Assembly (NCBI RefSeq): GCF_032884065.1
Contig: NC_088873.1
Span: forward strand, 7,327,702 to 7,391,701
Direction of reading: 5' to 3'
Source of the DNA: Artemia franciscana
Taxonomy: Eukaryota > Arthropoda > Branchiopoda > Anostraca > Artemiidae
Length of the DNA: 64,000 nt
Part shown: positions 55,703-64,000 of the stretch, in pieces
Layout of the letters: each line of letters opens with the position of its first letter
Numbering within the stretch: position 1 is the stretch's first letter
Notes under the pieces: model-generated
What the model saw: the letters and a program-made list of their open reading frames with translations, nothing else
Told to the model about the DNA's origin: nothing
The model's database searches: none
Position numbers and translations under genes: made by a program

Positions 55703-56339
55703 GTAAAGTAGTTGTTTTTCTTATTCTTTTAGTAATTTTCCCACTATACTTTAGTTTTACTTATTTTTGTTGATTTTTATTCATTTATTTATTTCATGTC
55801 AGTTTATTTACTACATTTCACTATTAATCAATTATATTATAATTGTATATATTACAATTATATAATAATCAATTATATCACTATTAATCAATAATTTCTT
55901 AGTAATTAAGAAATTGAACTAACCTTTTAATAATTTAATTTCTTTGATAGTTTTGGTACTATTTAGGTTATTGATTTTTGTTATATTAAATAGCAACGAA
56001 GACCCCATTGCCTTTCCATCACAAACATCAGAAACAAGAAGAACTATAGGGAATTCTTTTTGCAAGACACTGGAATTCTAATTTGAATGAATATTTTAGC
56101 CCTATGTCCAATGGCCGCCCTCAGCAAAACATAAATATATGAAAGAAAAGAGACTTAAAATAACATGCTACCATTAAAATTAAAATTAAAATTTTAAAAC
56201 AGTCCCAGCATGCCTGCTTCAGCGAAGTTCAACCAAGACTGATAAATAAAGTGAGGTGAAACAAGGCAATTCAGTAATATGAAAGAAAAAAATTAAAAAC
56301 ACGTTTTCATTGTTAATCTTGCCTTTTGAGCAGCTAACC

Positions 56340-56960
56340 TCTTACTTACATTTAGATCCTCCTAAGCCTGGGGGCGCATAGGGCAGCGACGGTTGACCTC
56401 CAGCTTGACTGATCTTGTGCCAAAGACCGAAGTTCGTTCCGAGTGGTTCGGAGACTCATTGCCTCTTTCTCCAGGAATCGACCAAGTGTACTGCGTTGTC
56501 TTCCACTCCTTTGAATGCGTGGTGTGGTCCAACACCATAAATCGTGTGGGAGGCGTCTTTCACTCACGCTTGTCATATGCCCCCAATACTTTCATCTTCT
56601 CATTCTGATCCCGTTGGTCACCAGTGGTTGTTTAGTATCAGCCCTGATCTGGACATTCGTTACTCTATCTGTCCAATGTACCACAGGGATTTTACGCTGG
56701 CAATTATTCTCGAAGCCGAGTAGTCTTGAAAGACTCCAGGACTCGCATACATATAAAAGTACAGAGAGCACATTACTCATAAACAATCGCAACTTCAACT
56801 TCTGAGAGTAGTATCTACATCTCCAAATATTCTTCAGCCGAGAAAATGCTCCACCTGCACATGCTATGCGTAGCAAGACTATCACAATTCCCATCTTCGA
56901 TAATTGTGCTACCGAGGTGCTTAAATTCTCTGATCTCTTCTCGAATCCCACCTGGAATGG
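56340..56960 (-). pseudogene. LINE ORF2 C-terminal part
   Basis: The minus-strand translation reads AFSRLKNIWRCRYYSQKLKL, LLYVCESWSL, CQRKIPVVHWTDRVTN and, after a frameshift, GRFLEKEAMS and AQDQSSWRSTVAAL, ending near 56352 before a GTAAGTAAG-like tail. It is the same family as 23100-23285. Confidence 0.85.
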
Positions 56961-57169
56961 TCGTCACAACTGCGTTTGACATACTTTTCGTTTTATCAAC
57001 AAACTAACCTTATAGATCTTTTTGTAACTGGTTCTGTGTTAATGTCAACTGGTTTTTATAATATTTTGTAAGATCGTTTCTAATTAAATTTGTGTATAGA
57101 GCATTTAGTGAATATTCCCCCAAGTTTGAGGAAATATTATTATGAATCTAATGAATCTCTTTTTTCCTT

Positions 57170-57485
57170 TTTTTTTAGTTTTTTTCTTTTTAGTTTTTTT
57201 CTTTTTTTTTCTTTTTTAGTTTTTTTTTAGTTTTTTTCTTTTTTTGTTATTTTTATTTTTTTTTAGTTTTTCTCTGTTTTTAGTTTTTAATTTTTTTTTT
57301 AATTTTTTTGTTTTTTAGTTTTTTTTCTTTCATTTTCTTCTTTATTTTTCAGACGTCATATGCAAACCCTCAAACATACAAAAAAAAACATGTTTTAATT
57401 TTTTTCTTTTTTTAGTTTTGTAGCTTTTTCAGTTTTTTTTTTTGGCTTTTTTTCTTTTTAGTTTTTTATCTTTTTGCATTTTTGA
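57170..57485 (-). repeat. T-rich block, inverted counterpart of 956-1755
   Basis: TTTTTTTAGTTTTTTTCTTTTTAG units are the complement of (CTAAAAA)n. The embedded CAGACGTCATATGC matches the complement of the motif at about 648-660. No coding content. Confidence 0.75.
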
Positions 57486-58446
57486 TACCCTGATAGGTCT
57501 AAAATTTGTAACAGAAGGACAGTCTCTTGAGGCTTTAAACATGCGGCTTTTAACAAATTGAATCACAAATGTTTTCCACATCGTTCTTGGCTTGAGAATA
57601 CATCTTATCTTTCACATTGCGGAAGATATTTCTTAGCTCAGTCTTTCTGTCATTTTGAGTTTGCAAGTAGACTTTGTCCCAAATTTTGGTGGGCGAAGAA
57701 TACAGGACTACTCCCACAAGCTTTGTTGTTGAGCTCCCTCCCTTAAAAAAAGGTGTTATATAGAACTTATTTCAAACCTGAATTCTAGAAAGTTGACAAT
57801 TCTTCGAATTCTCAAGTATTTCTGAAAACCAAACCTTAATAAAAGCGATTCTCGTTTTAACAACATGATGTTGTTAAATTACCTTAGTAATTGTGTTTTG
57901 TAGTATAAGAATATCTTCCACATCGTTCTTGGCTAGATCGTTCTTGGAAAATCAATACGAGATTCCACTTCAAATCTTTTCAAATTTAACTGCCAAAAGA
58001 GAAAGAACAAATTCAATATCAAATAACAAAGATGATGAATATGAGCTTATTTATTTGCGTCAATAAACAGGCTTCTCTAATAGCAAGGAATGGAAAGAGG
58101 CAGTTGCATGCCATTCTAATACAATGTAGGTTTGCGGCGAAACTTGATACTGATAGATAGATCGTGTATTTCAAAAGCCCAAGAGACACACAAAAATTTA
58201 TGAAAAATAAAGAAATCACAAACAGAACAAATTACAAAGCACATGGCAACATAATACATAGCGAAAAAATACCTAATGGTAATTTAGCAAGAAATAATTG
58301 TAATTCTACATAATAATTAGTTGTATAAACTTCCCTTCTTTCTAAGCTTTTATCTATGTACACACCAACGCGAAATATTGTGCTTCGATTACTACTTTGT
58401 AAAATACCAGGAAGTACAATACCAAAATATCACTTTGTATTTACAG

Positions 58447-58599
58447 AGGCTATCAAAGAAGTATCGAAATCAAAAGTTCAAATGCGGGGAAGACAACGAG
58501 GGTTATAGTGTGAAAATGAAAATGAAGTATTATATTCAATATATGACCACAACTGATGATGATAGCCCACTTTACGTTTTTGATAGTAGTTATGGAGAG
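58447..58599 (+). CDS. JMJD6: JMJD6 exon 3
   Basis: This exon of 51 codons reads [20 protein letters not shown], then SVKMKMKYY and [15 protein letters not shown]. The block [12 protein letters not shown] is one of the most conserved JMJD6 stretches and forms the outer strands before the JmjC core. It is bounded by TTACAG|AGG and GAG|GTGAGT, both between codons. Confidence 0.98.
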
Positions 58600-59552
58600 G
58601 TGAGTACTTTTTTCTTAAGAGTGGACACATTCAAACGGTAAATCTTCTTTGTCAGAGGTGTCTTCGTAAGGTAATTTATAAACTATCAACTGAATTTTAC
58701 TAACTAAAACCGTTTCTCGTTTTACTTAAAATTATTCTAATGGTATGTGTTGGTGTAAGGACATGGGCGTAGGGAGGGGGGAAGTTCAGGTGCAACCCCT
58801 CCCCCCCAGAATATCAAATTTATACTAGATATTAACGAGAACTTTTCGTATGTTGGAATTTTTCTGTTGGATGTTCACTGGCAGATGGTTGAAAACGCTG
58901 GAAATAAACAGACATTTCCAAATATTGTTTCCGATATCGATATTTACGTTTTGATATTCTACACTGGTTTTTGGTCCAGTATATAAATACATCAATTTGG
59001 TATTTAATATCACCCAGCTTTAAATTCTTAAATTGAATCCTTTGAGCAAGAGGCTGTTATCTAATCATAATGTGATTTGTGTCAAGATGCTTTTATCGTG
59101 TTCGTGTTTTCTGGAAATCGGAAGTAGGATAGTGTGTCTGTTATATTGTAGTATTGCAAAAAGATAATAAGAATATAACAATCCAAGTAGATTAATGCTG
59201 AAGCTCATTGACTTTTAGTGATTTTTGATGAATAAAGATTTCCAAAGGTTAGATAGAACTTGATGGTGATGTGAGGTATTGTAAACTGCTGATATAATTT
59301 CAGCTCCCCACCCCTTCCATCACAGAATTGGCTCCTCTCCCTCTCAGACAAGATGCTATCAGTCTACGTCCATGTGTACAGATATCAAACCTTTGGGGTG
59401 GGGGGTCATAATTATTTTTCAATTTTCTTAAGTCTTTGGACCAGTTTCAAAGGTGAGTCACCCCCGTAAAGAAAAACGAGAAGCTACATAGAAGAGTACA
59501 TTTGTGAAGAGAGTGACTACAATAAAGCTTTATTGAATATTTATATTCGATA

Positions 59553-59570
59553 GCCGTCTCCAGAGACGGC
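59553..59570. repeat. perfect 8-bp-arm hairpin
   Basis: GCCGTCTC, CA, GAGACGGC. It is GC-rich in an AT-rich setting, like a terminator or Helitron 3' hairpin, but no CTRR end follows. Confidence 0.6.
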
Positions 59571-59789
59571 ATCAAACAAAAAGGAAAATATAGTTAGTTA
59601 GTTCTGTTGGGTAGTGTTAAAGTGTTGGGGGGACCTGTTTATCATTTTTTTTTTTTTTTAATTTTGCTTCAGGTCAGGCTAAAGATAATAGATCTTTTTT
59701 TGGAATTTTTTTTACCAAAAATATAACAGGCATATTTGTTGACCCCTTTTTATGGCACTTGTTATTAACCAAATGACATATAGTAATCC

Positions 59790-60290
59790 GCAAATTCTGT
59801 TGGTCGGTCTGTCGGTCCCGGTTTTGCTACTTAGGCACTTCCAGGTAAACTAGGACGATGATATTTATCAGGCGTATCAGGGACCAGACTAGATTAAATT
59901 AGAAATAGTCGTCTTCCCGATTTGACCATCTGGGGGTGGAGTGGGGAGCCGGTTAATCCGGAAAAAATAGAAAAAATGAAGTATTATAACTTCTGAACGG
60001 GTGATGGGATCTTGATGAAATTTGATGTTTGGAGGGATATCGTGTCTCAGAATTCTTATTTTAAATCCCGACCAGATCCGGTGACAGTGGGGGAGTTGGA
60101 GGGGGGAACCTAAAATCTCGGAAAACGTTTAGAGTGGAGGGGTCGGGATGAAACTTGGTGTGAAAAATAAGCAGAAGTCCTAGATACGTAATTGCGATAA
60201 CCGGAACGGATCTTCTCTGTTTGGGGGAGTTGGTGGGGGAGGGTTAATTCTGGAAAAAAAAATTGAAAAAATGAGGTATTTTTAGCTTAG
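59790..60290 (+). repeat. dispersed repeat with an internal 293-bp duplication
   Basis: GGTTAATCCGGAAAAAATAG at 59951 and GGTTAATTCTGG at about 60243 start similar segments (GAAAAAATGARGTATT), each preceded by a G-rich stretch with GGGGGAG. The style resembles the 25130-27475 array but I see no direct match. Confidence 0.6.
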
Positions 60291-60294
60291 GAAG

Positions 60295-61020
60295 GAGCGT
60301 CTCTAAGTGTGTGCATGGAGGCCAAGGAGGTATGGGGAGAGGAATACTATTTTAAAGTGTGACTTCAGGGGGAGGATATAAGGTGGGTCATTTCAATAAG
60401 AGGTAAATTTATGCCTTTCGGTGACAGAAAGAAGTATTGAGGGAGGTTTAGGTCTTAGAGGGTCCCATATTTTTGCCTGATGTGCAGAGAAAATGAGGAC
60501 TTAGAGCATTTTATGTGCAATTGTAAGGAGTTAAAGAATTTGAGGGTAGAAACTTTTGGGATTGGGATAAATGGGAAAGATTGGATGGTCGGAATTGTAA
60601 AAATTAAGTGTAAAGTGGATATTAAGAACGTGCGGAGGTACGTGCGTGTAGCCATGCAGCACAGAGAGAGATTTTTGAAGGGTGGATGATAGGCGGGACA
60701 AGAAAAGAATGTTGGACATTATTTTATATGGTGTGATTGAAGCATTTCTTTTTTTGTAGCGATGATTCATGTAGCTTTAAAACATTTAAAATTTATTGAT
60801 CATGTGTGTAACATTTTGTCTAATTATGCGAGTTTTATGGTATTATCTGCCTTTTTGTTTTGTTTTCTTTTTCCAATTGTTATGCTTTTTCATAGTTATT
60901 ATTATATACCCTGTTATGTGAGTTAGTATTATGTGGTATTATTTTGTATTATTTGTTGTTTTTTGCCATGGCCCCTAAGTGGCTTTTGTTGCAATAAATA
61001 TCTATCTGTCTATCTATTCT
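60295..61020 (+). pseudogene. LINE 3' end with C-terminal zinc-like motif and TATC tail
   Basis: The + strand reads CRENEDLEHFMCNCKELKNL (C...EDLEHF..C) at 60480-60540, a C-terminal cysteine box of LINE ORF2 proteins, with frameshifted upstream sequence. The 3' UTR ends CAATAAATATCTATCTGTCT near 61015, a (TATC)n-type tail. It is sense-oriented to JMJD6. Confidence 0.75.
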
Positions 61021-61704
61021 TTGTTTTTGACCTTTGGTAATTGGCAAATACACTTTGAACCGCGTTCAATAAAGGACTCGAAAACGCTATGAGCCATGTT
61101 CAGTAAAAGACGAAATACGGTCCGTTGTAGCCAAAAATTTAGAAACGTGTTGAAAAAAAAATGTCTTGTGCAAATATTGCCATTCGTAGCTAAATCAGAA
61201 TGGCAGCGACTATTTTAATCAGCCTTATTAGTAAAAGTTTGTTGGGGAAATAAATCTATGGGAATTTCGAAAAAATAGCCTGAAACCCCTCAAAAATGTC
61301 GTCGGACAGAACCAAAAAGTACGCCATTGGAATCGCCATTGCCAAAAATTGCTTGTAGACCTCATCTATTGGTTAGGGAGTTTCGCATCGAATTGAATTG
61401 GTTTTCCTCCCTGCCAACAATAAAGTCAAGATAATTTAAAAATATAATCATTTAAAAAGTTTGATATGCCGTTAAAAGGCATGAGCAAGCAACCACTGTA
61501 CGTTCCATCCTATATAACAGTCAATTGTATTATTTCAGGAAATATATTAAAAAAACCTTTCATATTACATAGCTGCTACGGGGCTTGGGCAAGAGCAGCC
61601 AAACAAGTTCACTCATTGACTGTTAGATTCGGACTGAAATTATTCACCATTTTATTAGTCAGAAAAAGAACAAAACAACAAAATATCTGCCTTTGTTGAA
61701 GTTG

Positions 61705-62590
61705 CGTTTTTAATTTATATATTGCATATATGGATAAAGTGATTGGCTTCTTTTCGTTTTTTTTCATTCCCTTTGCAATTGTTCTTTTGTTTTGAACTAT
61801 TTTTATTTCATTTTTTATGTGAAATGAATTATTATCCGTTTCAGATCATTTTTAATTGGATTCAGGTTTAGTTCAGCTTTTAATTTGTATTGCATCTATG
61901 GTATAACGCGCCAATGATTGGGTTCTTTTCGTTTTTTTTTTTTTTCATTTTCTTTGCAATTGTTATTTTGTTTTGAACTTTTTTTTTCATTTTTTATGTG
62001 AAATGAATTTTTATCCGTTTCAGATCATTTTTAAATCAGTTCAGGCTTAGTTCAGCTTTTAATTTATGTTGCGTCTATGTTATAAAGCACCAGTGATTGG
62101 CTTTTTTTCATTTTCTTTGTAATTCTTCTCTTGTTTTGAACTATTCTTATTTCATTTTTTTATGTGAAATGAATTATTATCGGTTTCAGATCATTTTTAA
62201 TTTGATCCAGGTTTAGTTCAGCTTTTAATTTATATTGCATCTATGGTATAAAGCGCCAGTGATTGGCTTCTTTTCGTTTTTATTTTTATTTTTCATTTTC
62301 TTTGCAATTGTTCTTTTGTTTTGAACTATTTTTATTTCATTTTTTTATGTGAAATTAATTATTATCCGTTAATTCGATTCAGGTTTAGTTCAGCTTTTAA
62401 TTTATATTGCATCTGTGGTATAAAGCGCCAGTGATTGGCTTCTTTTCGTTTTTTTTTCTTTTCTTCGCAATTGTTCTTTGTTTTCAACTATTTTATTTCA
62501 TTTTTTTACGTGAAATGAATTATTATCCATTTCAGATCATTTTTAATTCGATTCAAATTTCGTTCAGCTTTTTATATGTTTAAGTTATTG
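61705..62590. repeat. 172-bp satellite ending at the exon 4 acceptor
   Basis: The anchor AGCTTTTAATTTATATTGCAT occurs in variant form at 61705, 61875, 62055, 62220 and 62392, and partly at 62566, with spacing 165-180. Each unit has GTGATTGGCTTCTTTTCG, TTTGCAATTGTTCTT and GTGAAATGAATTATTATCCG. The last partial unit stops a few bases before the acceptor TTTTTAG at 62591-62597. Confidence 0.92.
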
Positions 62591-62597
62591 TTTTTAG

Positions 62598-62794
62598 CAT
62601 CCAAAAAGGAACCGCTTGCTAGAAGACTATGATGTGCCTGTATACTTTCGAGATGACCTTTTCAAATATGCTGGGGAGAAGAGAAGACCTCCTTATCGGT
62701 GGTTTGTTATGGGTCCGGCACGAAGTGGCACAGGAATTCACATTGATCCCTTAGGAACCAGTGCTTGGAATGCCTTAGTTTTTGGACATAAAAG
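62598..62794 (+). CDS. JMJD6: JMJD6 exon 4, start of the JmjC catalytic core
   Basis: It encodes [17 protein letters not shown], then [20 protein letters not shown] and [16 protein letters not shown], ending GHKR. The HID triplet (codons at 62739-62747) supplies the first His and the Asp of the iron-binding His-x-Asp...His triad, and the Lys of GHKR is the expected 2-oxoglutarate contact. The second iron His lies beyond the window. The donor AAAAG|GTGAAC leaves two bases of the Arg codon. By comparison with human JMJD6, the window holds about half of the protein, up to residue 205 or so. Confidence 0.98.
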
Positions 62795-63884
62795 GTGAAC
62801 TTTTAACATGTATTTGGCTGTTTTAGTTCAGTTATAACTATTCAGAGATTTGAAGGCCCCATAATATATGACTATACTGAAGATCATTTGATGTTTAAAG
62901 ATCTTTCTTAAATACATTTTTATGTTTTTAAGACTTTTTTTTAATATTTTTTGTAATGCAGTTTTAAGCCTTACTAGCAAAAAAAATTAATTACAAAATG
63001 AATTTATATCCATTTATATTATATAGATATAACAAACGTCAATTTGGGTTGGTCATTTTTTTCGTGTCTAACGTAAATTTGCTATTTATTAGAGCAATTT
63101 TTGCACAAGCTAATATAATATGGAGTATCCATTATTTCACTAATTTCCTCTGTTACCCTAGTTATGGAATAGCATCATGGCGACTGTTTTTACTGTCAAA
63201 ATAAAAATTTACGACAATGTTTTTCTAAAAAATATGTAAATTCCCAGGAAAAGTTACTTGTAACTTTTGTTAATTGTTATCCAAGCCAAATTAATCAAAC
63301 ACTTGGGAAACCATAGGTTCTATAACTATCTTAGCTCTATGACTATCTACCTTGGTTCTACTGCCCTAGCAATGACGCATGGACGGATAATGGATAGACA
63401 TATTTATTAATAAATGAAATAACCTCCTCTTTATACAATTCTAATAAGGGGGGGGGGAATTAATGCCAGGTTTGTTTCTCACTCAATTGGACTATCTGTC
63501 TTGGCTTTTTCTAGAATTAGCCATGACTTGATGCCCACAACTATTCAATTTTATTTCAAATCCGCATGTCTTTTTCATTTGTTGATGTTTTCTTGACAGT
63601 TATGTATAATGAGAATTATCAACTATTAATATTCGGCTCTGGATTCCACAGCTTCTACTTCACATTAAATGTATTACTGTTGACCATTGATCATGACTAA
63701 GATGTCAAATCTTCCGTGTTCGCTTGTAAACTATCCTTATTTAAAGATTCATTGGATTGCTTGTTTTCAAGAAAGGTCAGGCTTTATTTAAGAAATATGA
63801 AACTTCATAAAACTGGTAGGGTCCTATAGCCTTGTCATAAACTGATAAGGTCCGGTAGTTTTGTTATAAACTGAAAGGGTCATA
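62795..63884 (+). other. JMJD6: JMJD6 intron 4, partial
   Basis: It begins GTGAAC. AT-rich, with a G run at 63449-63457 and, near 63810-63900, three loose copies of a 36-bp segment (AACTGRTARGGTCC with TTTGT). The next exon is outside the window. Confidence 0.7.
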
Positions 63885-64000
63885 TAGTTTTTGTATGAAA
63901 TCGTAATGAGTTTCTTCAATATGGTGGCTGTGAGGTTAAAAATAAGTTACTGAGGATTATGAATATAATTTTTGATAAAGGGGAAGTACCTAATGATTTT
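63885..64000 (+). pseudogene. LINE RT start, continues off the right edge
   Basis: The + strand reads NKLLRIMNIIFDKGEVPNDF at 63941-64000, the conserved entry to the RT domain (LLRIMN.IF..GEVP.DF). Upstream residues (MVAVRLK) are in another frame. It belongs to the LINE type seen at 1-565 and is sense-oriented to JMJD6. Confidence 0.8.

Larger units (their letters stand above)
55703..58446 (+). other. JMJD6: JMJD6 intron 2, 2.7 kb
   Basis: GTAAAG to TTTACAG. It contains a 22-bp match to the foldback flank (GAAGACCCCATTGCCTTTCC near 55998), a LINE fragment (56340-56960), a T-rich block (57170-57480) and unassigned sequence (57490-58446) in which TTCCACATCGTTCTTGGCT occurs twice (57574 and 57917). 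Confidence 0.85.
58600..62597 (+). other. JMJD6: JMJD6 intron 3, 4.0 kb
   Basis: GTGAGT to TTTTTAG. Contents in order: unassigned sequence (58600-59390), a tandem repeat and hairpin region (59390-60290), a LINE 3' end (60295-61020), unassigned sequence (61021-61700) and a 172-bp satellite (61705-62590). Confidence 0.88.

Overview
This is eukaryotic, AT-rich, intron-bearing animal DNA, most likely from an arthropod. Two host genes can be supported. On the + strand, four exons (40382-40460, 55494-55702, 58447-58599, 62598-62794) encode the N-terminal two thirds of a JMJD6 orthologue, a JmjC-domain Fe(II)/2-oxoglutarate oxygenase. Their splice phases agree with one another, and the gene continues past the right edge. 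On the - strand, two exons (22200-20607 and 10695-9710) encode C2H2 zinc-finger protein segments that look like one transcription-factor gene, but at least one exon between them has not been found. Several dispersed repeats (for example 7272-9183 and 25130-28095) remind me of families abundant in brine shrimp (Artemia). That is recollection only and was not checked.

Almost everything else is repeats. From left to right: a LINE reverse-transcriptase fragment (1-565); a Helitron-like, tRNA-like and (CTAAAAA)n block (600-2040); two satellites with higher-order structure, monomers about 105 bp (2060-3075) and about 150 bp (4370-6425); a dispersed GC-rich repeat and a nearly perfect 130-bp-arm foldback (7272-9183). 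The zinc-finger intron (10696-20606) holds a 60-bp minisatellite, a foldback, a LINE with HADD-type RT and a LINE that has lost its RT domain. The intergenic region (22.2-40.4 kb) holds a diverged 270-bp G-rich array (25.1-27.5 kb), LINE 3' ends, a 97-bp satellite made from LINE coding sequence (31731-32796), and a nearly complete LINE on the - strand (34430-39410) interrupted by a second LINE on the + strand.

JMJD6 intron 1 (15 kb) contains a tandem 299-bp duplication and an RNase H-bearing LINE (42120-50225, - strand). A complete Gypsy LTR retrotransposon (42954-47313, - strand) split this LINE, with 120-bp LTRs, a tRNA primer-binding site, a polypurine tract and a GATTC target duplication. 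Introns 2-4 hold further LINE fragments and a 172-bp satellite that runs almost to the exon 4 acceptor.

None of the mobile-element reading frames examined is intact. The strongest unusual signals are a satellite born from LINE coding sequence, a LINE family that seems to end in a 200-bp palindrome, and two adjacent satellites with multimer order. I see no bacterial-type system, CRISPR array or confident functional tRNA or rRNA gene.
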